Assembly: GCF_026191725.2 (NCBI RefSeq)
Contig: NZ_CP120863.1
Coordinates: 3,018,001 to 3,082,000, forward strand
Length of the DNA: 64,000 nucleotides
Direction of reading: 5' to 3'
Source: Roseibium porphyridii
GTDB lineage: Bacteria; Pseudomonadota; Alphaproteobacteria; Rhizobiales; Stappiaceae
Every line of letters begins with the position of its first letter. The first letter of the stretch is position 1. The notes under the pieces are model-generated. The model was not told where the DNA came from and ran no database searches. It was given only the letters and a program-made list of their open reading frames with translations. A program made the position numbers and the translations under genes. This document shows, one piece after another, positions 55,758-64,000 of the stretch.

Positions 55758-57767
55758 ATGTATTCCGCAATTCTGTTCCTGCCGCTGCTCGGCTTTCTGA
55801 TTGCCGGCCTCTTTGGCCGCACAATCGGAGCTAAAGCCAGCGAGTACATTACGAGCGGTTTTTTGATAATCGCGGCATTGCTGTCGTGGATCGTCTTTTT
55901 CGGCTTCTGGCTTGGCGGGGCGCAACTGGAAATCGTCGAGCTTTTCCGCTGGATCAATACCGGCGATTTGAAGGTTTCCTGGTCCATCAGGGTGGACACG
56001 CTGACTGCGGTGATGTTGGTGGTTGTGACCACGGTCTCGGCGCTGGTGCACGTTTATTCCATCGGCTACATGCATCATGATCCGCATCGGCCTCGGTTTT
56101 TCGCCTACTTGTCGCTATTCACCTTCGCCATGCTGTCATTGGTGACCGCAGACAATCTGCTGCAGATGTTCTTCGGTTGGGAAGGCGTGGGTCTTGCGTC
56201 TTATCTTTTGATCGGGTTCTGGTACAAAAAACCGTCGGCCAATGCCGCGGCCATCAAGGCTTTCGTCGTCAACCGTGTCGGTGATTTCGGATTTGCACTT
56301 GGCATCTTCGGCGTCTTCTACGTTTTCCAGAGCATCGACTTCACCACGATTTTCAATGACGCGCCGTCCTTTATCGAGGAACAAGGCGAAGTGATGCCGT
56401 TCCTTGGTTATCACCTCGATGCGCAATCAGCGATGACGGTCATCTGCCTGCTGCTCTTCATGGGGGCGATGGGCAAGTCCGCGCAGTTTCTTCTTCACAC
56501 ATGGTTGCCGGATGCGATGGAAGGTCCGACACCGGTTTCCGCGCTCATTCACGCCGCGACTATGGTAACGGCAGGTGTCTTCATGGTCGCGCGTCTGTCT
56601 CCGCTGATGGAGCTGTCCGACACAGCGTTGACGGTAATTGTGTTCTTCGGAGCAACGACGGCTTTCTTTGCGGCAACGATTGGTCTTGTTCAGAACGATA
56701 TCAAACGCGTGATTGCCTATTCGACCTGTTCGCAGCTTGGTTACATGTTCGTTGCGCTTGGGGTCGGCGCTTATTCCATCGGGATCTTCCATCTGTTCAC
56801 GCACGCCTTCTTCAAGGCGCTTTTGTTCCTGTGCGCGGGCTCGGTAATCCACGCCGTCAGCGACGAGCAGGATATGCGCAAGATGGGTGGCCTTCGGAAA
56901 CACATTCCAATTACTTATTGGACGATGATGATCGGAACGCTGGCACTCACGGGTGTCGGAATTCCGTTCACCCATCTGGGATTTGCCGGATTTGTCTCCA
57001 AAGACGGGATTATCGAGGCTGCGTTTGCAGCATCTGGCGGAGAGCACGCCAATCCGATGGCGCTATACGGCTTTTGGCTGACGGTGATCGCTGCGGCGCT
57101 CACATCGTTCTATTCCTGGCGCCTGACATTCATGACTTTCCATGGCAAGCCGCGTGCGCCTGTGGACGTGATGAAGCATGTGCATGAGTCGCCGCTGGTA
57201 ATGACTGTTCCGCTGTTCGTCCTGTCGATTGGTGCCGTTCTTGCCGGGATGGTCTTCTACGGCTCGTTCTTCTATTCGGAAGAGGCTTACAACGCCTTCT
57301 GGGATGGTTCGCTGCCAGCCTTTGCCGACAGCCATGTCCTGCATGCCATGCATGAAGTGCCTGCCTGGGTGCGGGTCTCTCCATTCGTGATGATGGTGCT
57401 TGGCTTACTGGTTGCCTACCAGTTCTATATCCGCAAGCCGGAGATGCCGAAGCAACTGGCAGAACGCCATACCGGTCTCTACAAGTTTCTGCTGAACAAG
57501 TGGTACTTCGACGAGCTTTATGATTTCCTCTTTGTCCGTCCTGCAATGTGGCTTGGCCGTGTTCTTTGGAAGAAGGGCGATGGCACTGTAATTGACGGGT
57601 TTGGCCCGAACGGTGTTGCCTCCCGAGTCCAGAACGTGACCGCATGGGTCGTCAGACTGCAGACCGGATATCTCTATCACTATGCATTTGCGATGCTGAT
57701 CGGGGTGGCTGCACTGATCACCTGGTCGATGTTCACCGGTGCTGGCACCGGCGGGGGTGCACACTAA
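55758..57767 (+). CDS. nuoL: NADH-quinone oxidoreductase subunit L
   Basis: This 669-residue antiporter-like subunit (ND5) has some sixteen membrane helices and the long lateral helix near the C-terminus. Proton-channel signatures include [43 protein letters not shown] and [17 protein letters not shown]. It starts 6 bases after nuoK and its stop overlaps the nuoM start (TAATG). The large opposite-strand frame here is a shadow. Confidence 0.97.
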   Translation: MYSAILFLPLLGFLIAGLFGRTIGAKASEYITSGFLIIAALLSWIVFFGFWLGGAQLEIVELFRWINTGDLKVSWSIRVDTLTAVMLVVVTTVSALVHVYSIGYMHHDPHRPRFFAYLSLFTFAMLSLVTADNLLQMFFGWEGVGLASYLLIGFWYKKPSANAAAIKAFVVNRVGDFGFALGIFGVFYVFQSIDFTTIFNDAPSFIEEQGEVMPFLGYHLDAQSAMTVICLLLFMGAMGKSAQFLLHTWLPDAMEGPTPVSALIHAATMVTAGVFMVARLSPLMELSDTALTVIVFFGATTAFFAATIGLVQNDIKRVIAYSTCSQLGYMFVALGVGAYSIGIFHLFTHAFFKALLFLCAGSVIHAVSDEQDMRKMGGLRKHIPITYWTMMIGTLALTGVGIPFTHLGFAGFVSKDGIIEAAFAASGGEHANPMALYGFWLTVIAAALTSFYSWRLTFMTFHGKPRAPVDVMKHVHESPLVMTVPLFVLSIGAVLAGMVFYGSFFYSEEAYNAFWDGSLPAFADSHVLHAMHEVPAWVRVSPFVMMVLGLLVAYQFYIRKPEMPKQLAERHTGLYKFLLNKWYFDELYDFLFVRPAMWLGRVLWKKGDGTVIDGFGPNGVASRVQNVTAWVVRLQTGYLYHYAFAMLIGVAALITWSMFTGAGTGGGAH

Positions 57768-59296
57768 TGATTGACTGGCCAATTCTGTCACTCACAACAT
57801 TCTTGCCGCTGCTTGGCGTGCTCTTCATCCTGCTTGTTTCTGGCGACGATGAGGGCAGCAAGAAAAACATCCGCATGGTCGCTCTGGTGACGACAGGTGT
57901 CACCTTCCTGCTGTCACTCTTCATCTGGGCGAATTTCGACTACGACAACCCGGGCTTCCAGTTCGTGGAACACCGCGACTGGTTGGGCGGTGGCATCAAC
58001 TATCGGATGGGCGTCGACGGCATTTCCGTGTTGTTCGTAATCTTGACCACCTTCCTGATGCCTTTCTGTGTTCTGGCCTCCTGGGAGAGCATTCAGAAGC
58101 GCGTCAAGGAATACATGATTGCTTTCCTGGTGCTTGAAACACTTATGATCGGCGTATTCTGTGCGCTGGATCTGGTGGTATTCTACGTCTTCTTCGAAGC
58201 CGGTCTTATCCCGATGTTCCTGATCATCGGTGTCTGGGGAGGCGCGCGCAGGGTCTACGCTTCGTATAAATTCTTCCTCTACACATTGCTCGGTTCTGTC
58301 CTGATGCTGATCGCGATCATGGCGATGTACTGGACGGCCGGCACGTCAAATATTGAGGAGCTGCTTGCAACATCCAAGTTCCCTGCGCATATGCAGACTT
58401 GGCTCTGGCTGGCATTCTTTGCAAGTTTTGCCGTGAAGATGCCGATGTGGCCGGTGCACACCTGGTTGCCCGATGCGCACGTGGAGGCTCCGACAGCCGG
58501 ATCCGTGATCCTGGCGGGTATTCTGCTAAAACTTGGCGGTTACGGCTTTCTGCGCTTTTCTCTGCCCATGTTCCCGATAGCTTCGGACATGTTTGCGCCG
58601 ATGATCTACACGCTCTCGGTGGTCGCGATCATCTATACATCGCTGGTGGCTCTCGCTCAGGAAGACATCAAGAAGCTGATTGCCTATTCGTCGGTTGCTC
58701 ATATGGGTTACGTGACCATGGGTATTTTCACGATGACAGAGCAGGGCGTTCAAGGCGGCATCTTCCAGATGTTATCGCATGGCATCGTCTCCGGCGCGCT
58801 CTTCCTGTGCGTTGGCGTGATCTACGACCGTATGCACACGCGTGAGATCTCGGCCTATGGCGGGCTGGTCAATCGGATGCCGAAATATGCGGTCGCTTTC
58901 CTGATCTTCACGATGGCCAATGTTGGCCTTCCCGGAACATCGGGCTTTGTCGGAGAGATCCTGACCTTGATGGGGGCCTTCCAGGTCAACACCTGGGTGG
59001 CACTGTTTGCCACAACCGGTGTGATCCTGTCTGCGGCCTACGCACTTTACCTTTATCGACGCGTTGTGTTCGGCGCGCTGGAGAAGGAGAGCCTCAAGTC
59101 GATGCTCGATCTCAACCTCAGGGAAAAGGCGATCCTGATCCCGATGGTTGTCCTGACGATTTTCTTCGGCTTCTACCCGATGGCAATCCTGGATGTTACC
59201 CAGGGAGCAGTCGACAATCTCATCAATCAGTATAGCGCTGCACTTGACGCTGCCGGCGTCACACAGCACGCAGCGGCCGCTGCGGTTGCCCACTAA
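57767..59296 (+). CDS. nuoM: NADH-quinone oxidoreductase subunit M
   Basis: This 509-residue antiporter-like subunit (ND4) has about fourteen membrane helices. It shows [22 protein letters not shown], with the key Glu, then [21 protein letters not shown] and [18 protein letters not shown]. The ATG at 57767 shares its A with the nuoL stop TAA. The C-terminal tail is Ala/His-rich. Confidence 0.97.
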   Translation: MIDWPILSLTTFLPLLGVLFILLVSGDDEGSKKNIRMVALVTTGVTFLLSLFIWANFDYDNPGFQFVEHRDWLGGGINYRMGVDGISVLFVILTTFLMPFCVLASWESIQKRVKEYMIAFLVLETLMIGVFCALDLVVFYVFFEAGLIPMFLIIGVWGGARRVYASYKFFLYTLLGSVLMLIAIMAMYWTAGTSNIEELLATSKFPAHMQTWLWLAFFASFAVKMPMWPVHTWLPDAHVEAPTAGSVILAGILLKLGGYGFLRFSLPMFPIASDMFAPMIYTLSVVAIIYTSLVALAQEDIKKLIAYSSVAHMGYVTMGIFTMTEQGVQGGIFQMLSHGIVSGALFLCVGVIYDRMHTREISAYGGLVNRMPKYAVAFLIFTMANVGLPGTSGFVGEILTLMGAFQVNTWVALFATTGVILSAAYALYLYRRVVFGALEKESLKSMLDLNLREKAILIPMVVLTIFFGFYPMAILDVTQGAVDNLINQYSAALDAAGVTQHAAAAAVAH

Positions 59297-59319
59297 GGTT
59301 TCGAGGACGAGACAGAGCT

Positions 59320-60759
59320 ATGTCAGACGTGACCCAACTGCCAGATCTCATGCCGGTTCTGCCGGAGATCATCCTGGCCCTCGGAGCAATGGTGCTTTTG
59401 ATGATCGGTGCCTTTGGTGGCAAAGGTGTCAGCTACGCCATATTCGGCGGTGCCATGGGCCTGCTGGGCGGTGCCTTCCTGGTTCTATTGCTGGTGCCTT
59501 CCTTCGGAGAAACCTTCGGGGGTTCATTCGTTCTGGATGAGTTCGCGCATCTGCTCAAGCTGCTCGTTATGGCGGGTTCGTTCTTTGCTATCGCGATGTC
59601 CTGGGCCTATGCCAAAAGTCAGTCGTTCGACCATTTCGAGTATCCGATCCTAATCGTCATGGCGACGCTCGGCATGATGCTGATGCTGTCTGCCAACGAC
59701 ATGATCGCGCTTTATCTCGGTCTCGAGCTCCAGAGTTTGTCACTGTACGTGGTGGCCGCGATCAACCGCGACAGCGTCCGCTCCACGGAAGCCGGTCTTA
59801 AGTATTTCGTTCTTGGTGCCTTGTCTTCCGGAATGCTGCTCTACGGTATGTCTCTGGTTTACGGCTTCACGGGGCAAGTGTCATTTGCCGGTATTGCGGA
59901 AACTCTGACCCATGAAGGTGCATCCATCGGTCTCGTCATCGGTCTGACGTTTATTCTTGCAGGGCTCGCCTTCAAGATTTCTGCCGTTCCGTTTCATATG
60001 TGGACGCCGGACGTCTATGAAGGTGCTCCAACCCCTGTCACCGCGTTCCTTGCAGCAGCTCCTAAGGTTGCCGCCATGGGTATGTTGGTGCGGATCGTGA
60101 TCGAGGCTTTCCATCCGGTCACCAGCGATTGGCAACAAGTGATCGTCTTCGTGTCGATTGCTTCCATGGCGCTTGGGGCATTCGCGGCGATCGGGCAACG
60201 CAACCTGAAACGGCTGATGGCATATTCCTCAATAGGTCATATGGGCTATGCGCTCGTGGGTCTGGCAGCTGGCACGCAGACCGGTGTTGAGGGCGTGATC
60301 TTCTACATGGTTGCCTATCTGGGAATGACGCTCGGCGTGTTTGCCTGCATCTTGTCCATGAGGCGCAAGGACGGCATGGTTGAAGAAATCGACGATCTTT
60401 CAGGTCTTTCCCAGACCAATCTTCCAATGGCGATCTTGCTGGCCTTGCTGATGTTCTCACTGGCAGGCATTCCTCCGCTCGTCGGATTTTTCGGCAAGTG
60501 GTATGTCTTCGTGGCCGCTGTTGAAGCAGGGCTCTATCCGTTGGCAATCATCGGCGTCTTGATGTCGGTTGTCGGTGCCTACTATTACCTTCGTATCGTC
60601 AAGGTCATGTTCTTCGATGAACCTGCAGAACGCTTTGAGGCCATGCCGATGGAACTTCGCGTGGTGCTCGGTCTTTCCAGCATATTCGTGATCTTCTTCT
60701 GGCTGGCTCTAGGTCAGGTCGTCAATGCAGCAAGTGCTGCCGCACAGTCACTGTTCTGA
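59320..60759 (+). CDS. nuoN: NADH-quinone oxidoreductase subunit N
   Basis: This 479-residue antiporter-like subunit (ND2) closes the complex I operon. It has about fourteen membrane helices, the [18 protein letters not shown] segment with the key Glu, [23 protein letters not shown] and [14 protein letters not shown]. It follows nuoM by 23 bases, and birA starts 8 bases after its stop. Confidence 0.97.
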   Translation: MSDVTQLPDLMPVLPEIILALGAMVLLMIGAFGGKGVSYAIFGGAMGLLGGAFLVLLLVPSFGETFGGSFVLDEFAHLLKLLVMAGSFFAIAMSWAYAKSQSFDHFEYPILIVMATLGMMLMLSANDMIALYLGLELQSLSLYVVAAINRDSVRSTEAGLKYFVLGALSSGMLLYGMSLVYGFTGQVSFAGIAETLTHEGASIGLVIGLTFILAGLAFKISAVPFHMWTPDVYEGAPTPVTAFLAAAPKVAAMGMLVRIVIEAFHPVTSDWQQVIVFVSIASMALGAFAAIGQRNLKRLMAYSSIGHMGYALVGLAAGTQTGVEGVIFYMVAYLGMTLGVFACILSMRRKDGMVEEIDDLSGLSQTNLPMAILLALLMFSLAGIPPLVGFFGKWYVFVAAVEAGLYPLAIIGVLMSVVGAYYYLRIVKVMFFDEPAERFEAMPMELRVVLGLSSIFVIFFWLALGQVVNAASAAAQSLF

Positions 60760-60767
60760 TTACACAC

Positions 60768-61538
60768 ATGAGCATTTCGGGAATGGGACATCCGGCGCCA
60801 GGTGCGCCGGATTTTCGCTTTGAGGTCCATGAAAGCGTCGGGTCGACGAACAGTCTTTGTTTTGAACGGGCTCGTGATGGAAACCCGGGAAATCTTTGGA
60901 TCAGATCGGATATCCAGACGGAAGGCAGGGGCCGACGCGGACGGGATTGGGCATCACCGGTCGGGAACCTTTTTGCCAGCCTTCTGCTGGTGAACCCCGA
61001 ACCTGCGGCAAGGATAGGTGAATTGCCGCTGGCTGCGGCGGTTGCCCTAGCGGAAGCCGTTGACAAAGCTGCCGGTACGCTGCAACTGGTAAAACTGAAA
61101 TGGCCAAATGACCTTCTGGTCGAGGGGGCAAAACTTTCCGGCATTCTGCTGGAGGTGGAAACACTAAACGATGGCCGACAGGCCGTCGTTCTGGGGTTCG
61201 GTGTGAACTGTGTTTCCCATCCACCGCTGTCGCTCTATCAGGCGACGGATTTGCGTAGTCTCGGGTTCCAGGTGTCCGCTGAAAGACTGTTTGAAGCGTT
61301 AACGAGCACCATGGCGGATCAATTGGTGCAGTGGCAGCAGCCTGGCGGTTTTGAAACCATTCGCAGGGCGTGGTTGAAGCGCGCAGCGCATCTGGGCAAT
61401 CGCATAACGGTCAAACTTGGCCAGGAAGAAATTACCGGCATTTTTGCCGATTTGGATGCGCGCGGTCATCTGGTGCTTCGCCAGGACGACGGTCGCCAGC
61501 GCACCATCTTTGCGGGTGATGTGTTTTTACCTGGCTGA
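60768..61538 (+). CDS. birA: Biotin--[acetyl-CoA carboxylase] ligase
   Basis: This 256-residue enzyme activates biotin with ATP and attaches it to AccB and other biotin proteins. The biotinoyl-AMP loop is EGRGRRGRDWASP, the substrate motif KLKWPNDLLVEGAKLSGIL follows, and a small C-terminal SH3-like domain closes it. There is no N-terminal helix-turn-helix, so it is a monofunctional ligase and cannot act as the E. coli-type biotin repressor. It begins 8 bases after nuoN and may be read with it. Its target accB lies at 3179-3664 of this window. Confidence 0.95.
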   Translation: MSISGMGHPAPGAPDFRFEVHESVGSTNSLCFERARDGNPGNLWIRSDIQTEGRGRRGRDWASPVGNLFASLLLVNPEPAARIGELPLAAAVALAEAVDKAAGTLQLVKLKWPNDLLVEGAKLSGILLEVETLNDGRQAVVLGFGVNCVSHPPLSLYQATDLRSLGFQVSAERLFEALTSTMADQLVQWQQPGGFETIRRAWLKRAAHLGNRITVKLGQEEITGIFADLDARGHLVLRQDDGRQRTIFAGDVFLPG

Positions 61539-61583
61539 GAGCCGAAACACATCAGCCGGCAACAAGTTCTGAAGGAGCACTCA

Positions 61584-63263
61584 ATGGCTTCGGCCAAATT
61601 GAATGAAAATGAAATCGTCTTTCTGCCACTTGGTGGTGTCGGCGAAATCGGAATGAATCTCGGCCTTTACGGCTTCGGTCCCGACGGCGACCGGACATGG
61701 CTGATAGTCGACTGCGGTGTCAGTTTCGCCGGGCCTGAATTGCCTGGAATTGACGTCGTTGTTCCAGATATCAAATTCCTGGAGGACGAGGTCGATAACA
61801 TTGCCGGTATGGTGATCACCCACGCACACGAAGATCACTACGGCGCTATCTTGCACCTTTGGCCTTATTTGAAGGTGCCGGTCTATGCGACGGCCTTCAC
61901 CGCGGGGCTGCTTGCCGCCAAATCGGAAAGCGAGACGCTTGAGGAAGATGTTCCGGTTACCGTCGTCAAGCAAGGCGAGCGGCACAAGATCGGACCGTTC
62001 GACGTTGAATTCGTTGCCATGGCACACTCAATCCCTGAGCCGTGTGCCCTGGCGATCCGAACTCCAGCCGGCCTCGTTCTACATACAGGCGATTGGAAAA
62101 TAGATCCGACGCCCGGCGTTGGACTTCCGATCGACATGAACCGGTTGGCAGAGCTTGGACGCGAGGGCGTCATGGCGCTGGTCTGTGACAGTACAAATGC
62201 GGTCCGGGATGGTGTCAGCCCGAGTGAAGCCGATGTCGCCGAAGAATTGAAGAAAGTGATGGCAGAGGCCGATAAGCGAATTGCGGTCACGACATTCGCG
62301 TCGAACGTTGCCCGAATTCGAGCGGTTGCAGAAGCCGCCGCTGCAAACGATCGCGATGTCGTCGTTGTCGGACGATCCATGCACAGGGTGATCGATGTTG
62401 CAGGTGAACTTGGCTATCTGGATGGCCTGAAACCTTTTCATGACGAGGAAGCCTACGGCTATCTGCCACGCGAAAAGGCCGTGCTTCTTTGCACCGGTTC
62501 GCAGGGCGAAAGCCGGGCCGCACTTGCCCGGATTGCCTCCGGCGATCATCGCAACATTGCCTTGTCGAAGGGGGACATGGTGATTTTCTCTTCACGTACG
62601 ATACCGGGAAACGAGAAGGCTGTCGGTGAGGTATTGAATAATCTTGCCGACAAGGACGTGGAGATTGTCACAGACAGAGATGCGCTTGTGCATGTTTCGG
62701 GACATCCGCGCCGTGGTGAGCTTGAGCAACTCTATAAGGTGATCAAGCCGAAAGTCGTGCTTCCCGTTCATGGTGAACCCTTGCATCTTGCCGCGCATGC
62801 CGCATTTGCGAAGGAACAAGGCGTTCCGGAAGTTGTGCGCGGCAAGAACGGGGACATCATTCGCCTTGTTGCAGGAAAGGCTGCGGTGATCGACGAAGCA
62901 CCCTTCGGCATCCTGGTGAAGGATGGTGCCATACTTGATGATCCGGAAGTCACCGGTGTGCGTGAAAGACGCAAGCTGTCTTACGCTGGTGCTGCCGTCG
63001 TTGCGTTGGTGGTGAACCGAGGCGGCGATCTCCTTGATGACCCGCATGTCACTCTTCTCGGGTTGCCGGACACGGACGACGACGGGGAGCCGATGGAGGA
63101 CATTGTTACCAAGGCGATTGTTGGAGCGGTGACGAGCATTCCGAAGGGAAGGCGCAAAGACAAGGACCTGGTGGGCGAAGCCGCTCGGAAGGCAGCGCGC
63201 GCGCAGATCCTGGATGTGTGGGGCAAAAAGACGCTCTGCAAGGTGGTGGTGACCCAACTATAA
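61584..63263 (+). CDS. rnj: Ribonuclease J
   Basis: This 559-residue metallo-beta-lactamase/beta-CASP nuclease has endonuclease and 5'-3' exonuclease activity in RNA maturation and decay. The metal motif is VITHAHEDHYGAIL, with further motifs in SIPEPCALAIRT, VCDSTNAV and VHVSGHPRRGE, and PVHGEPLHLAAHA in the beta-CASP part. The C-terminal domain is of normal length. A GAAGGAG site precedes the ATG. It shares an operon-like run with birA and mce. Confidence 0.95.
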   Translation: MASAKLNENEIVFLPLGGVGEIGMNLGLYGFGPDGDRTWLIVDCGVSFAGPELPGIDVVVPDIKFLEDEVDNIAGMVITHAHEDHYGAILHLWPYLKVPVYATAFTAGLLAAKSESETLEEDVPVTVVKQGERHKIGPFDVEFVAMAHSIPEPCALAIRTPAGLVLHTGDWKIDPTPGVGLPIDMNRLAELGREGVMALVCDSTNAVRDGVSPSEADVAEELKKVMAEADKRIAVTTFASNVARIRAVAEAAAANDRDVVVVGRSMHRVIDVAGELGYLDGLKPFHDEEAYGYLPREKAVLLCTGSQGESRAALARIASGDHRNIALSKGDMVIFSSRTIPGNEKAVGEVLNNLADKDVEIVTDRDALVHVSGHPRRGELEQLYKVIKPKVVLPVHGEPLHLAAHAAFAKEQGVPEVVRGKNGDIIRLVAGKAAVIDEAPFGILVKDGAILDDPEVTGVRERRKLSYAGAAVVALVVNRGGDLLDDPHVTLLGLPDTDDDGEPMEDIVTKAIVGAVTSIPKGRRKDKDLVGEAARKAARAQILDVWGKKTLCKVVVTQL

Positions 63264-63309
63264 TTACGGACGGCCGCACATGGCCGTTTCTATTTGGGAA
63301 GGAATTCGA

Positions 63310-63714
63310 ATGATTGGTCGGCTCAACCATGTCGCCATCGCGGTTTCGGATATTGACGCTGCAACTGCGGTTTATCGGGACACGCTGGGTGCAGAAGTTT
63401 CGGCGAAAGAAGAACAGCCCGATCATGGTGTCTGCACGGTTTTCATCAACCTGCCCAACACGAAGATCGAACTGCTTGAACCGCTCGGCGACAATTCTCC
63501 GATTGCAAAATTTCTGGAAAAGAACGCTTCTGGCGGAATTCACCACGTTTGCTACGAGGTGGATGATATCATTGCAGCGCGCGACAAGTTGCTGGCGGAC
63601 GGAGCCCGAGTATTGGGTGATGGTGAGCCGAAAATTGGAGCCCACGGGAAGCCAGTGTTGTTTCTGCATCCAAAGGATTTCCTCGGAACTTTAACTGAGC
63701 TGGAAGAGGCGTAA
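63310..63714 (+). CDS. mce: Methylmalonyl-CoA epimerase
   Basis: This 134-residue VOC-fold metalloenzyme interconverts the (R) and (S) forms of methylmalonyl-CoA for propionate use. The metal ligands are visible as the His of GRLNHVAIAV, the Glu of KIELLEPLG, the His of GGIHHVCYEV and the Glu near the C-terminus. The ATG at 63310 has GGAAGGAA upstream and gives the family start. The next gene starts 4 bases after its stop. Confidence 0.93.
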   Translation: MIGRLNHVAIAVSDIDAATAVYRDTLGAEVSAKEEQPDHGVCTVFINLPNTKIELLEPLGDNSPIAKFLEKNASGGIHHVCYEVDDIIAARDKLLADGARVLGDGEPKIGAHGKPVLFLHPKDFLGTLTELEEA

Positions 63715-63718
63715 GGCG

Positions 63719-64000
63719 ATGTCCGTGGCATTTGGCATGGCAGTATTTTTCATGCTGTGGTGGATCATTCTGTTTGCAATCCTTCCTTTTGGACTGCACC
63801 GCACGCAGGAAGAAGCAGGGGAAGTCATTCCAGGTTCTGAGCCGAGTGCCCCGGACAAACCGAAGTTCTTCAAGGTGATCGTTCTGACGACTGTTATCAC
63901 TACTCTTGTATTTTCGGCGTACGTCTCATTGCGGGCGCAAGGCTTCGGATTGGACGATATTCCGTTTTTCAAGCCACCAGGGGCGAACTACAGTCAGCCG
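63719..64000 (+). CDS. DUF1467-family membrane protein, C-terminus cut by the window edge
   Basis: The frame opens with ATG at 63719 and stays open for 94 codons to the last base. Two hydrophobic segments are seen: residues 4-25 (AFGMAVFFMLWWIILFAILPFG) and about 53-70 (VIVLTTVITTLVFSAYVSL). A short charged loop lies between them. Size, topology and position after mce match the DUF1467 family of alphaproteobacteria, whose function is not known. It starts 4 bases after the mce stop, so it is coupled to it. Confidence 0.88.
   Translation, partial: MSVAFGMAVFFMLWWIILFAILPFGLHRTQEEAGEVIPGSEPSAPDKPKFFKVIVLTTVITTLVFSAYVSLRAQGFGLDDIPFFKPPGANYSQP

Noticed and set aside
54783..56087. 434-residue His/Asp/Gln-rich minus-strand frame opposite nuoJ, nuoK and nuoL
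   Set aside because: Composition is typical of an antisense of membrane-protein genes; it spans three true genes.

Overview
The window is chromosomal core DNA of an alphaproteobacterium, most likely Hyphomicrobiales and perhaps near Roseibium/Labrenzia/Stappia. That placement is inferred from gene order and protein style, because no search could be run. Supporting signs are a 14-subunit nuo operon interrupted by small extra genes, an RNase E whose S1 domain is split by a long acidic insert, the order tig-clpP-clpX-lon-hupB, glnB-glnA, and nuoN-birA-rnj-mce-DUF1467. I see no insertion sequence, prophage, CRISPR array or rRNA.

Layout. 1-942: membrane protein cut by the left edge (-). 1099-6171: leftward group of aat, accC, accB, a DsbA-like thiol oxidoreductase and an M48 protease with TPRs. 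6443-10564: aminotransferase (+) converging on rne (-). 11222-16475: amiC-type amidase, PBP1A and prfB (+); prfB carries a programmed +1 frameshift and a hairpin-rich leader. 16523-19277: M23 peptidase, DUF455 protein and bcp (-). 19479-24083: large AsmA/YhdP-like protein (+) converging on tyrS (-). 24217-26041: two small proteins and a P1-family peptidase. 26109-27983: glnB-glnA (-) behind a sigma-54-type promoter. 28355-30063: nnrD and tRNA-Leu. 30154-32524: L,D-transpeptidase (-) and amine oxidase (+). 32855-39770: protein quality control block tig, clpP, clpX, lon, hupB. 39926-43381: unknown 218-aa gene, tRNA-Val, Na/Pi symporter-like gene and two identical tRNA-Asp. 43892-60759: nuoA-N. 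60768-64000: birA, rnj, mce and a DUF1467 gene cut by the right edge.

How the genes connect. AccB and AccC make the biotin carboxylase half of acetyl-CoA carboxylase, and BirA, 57 kb away, is the ligase expected to biotinylate AccB. GlnB and GlnA are the sensor and enzyme of ammonium assimilation. Tig, ClpXP and Lon form a folding and degradation cluster. RNase E and RNase J are both present, so both main RNA-decay nucleases of alphaproteobacteria lie in one window. The amidase, PBP1A, M23 peptidase and L,D-transpeptidase all act on peptidoglycan.

No wholly new defence or mobile system is visible. The most interesting unexplained parts are the non-canonical genes embedded in the nuo operon (a GFA-type zinc protein overlapping nuoD, an FkbM methyltransferase 3 nt after nuoD, a 78-aa membrane protein overlapping nuoH, and a long C-terminal extension on NuoE). 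The structured prfB leader with competing arms also stands out.
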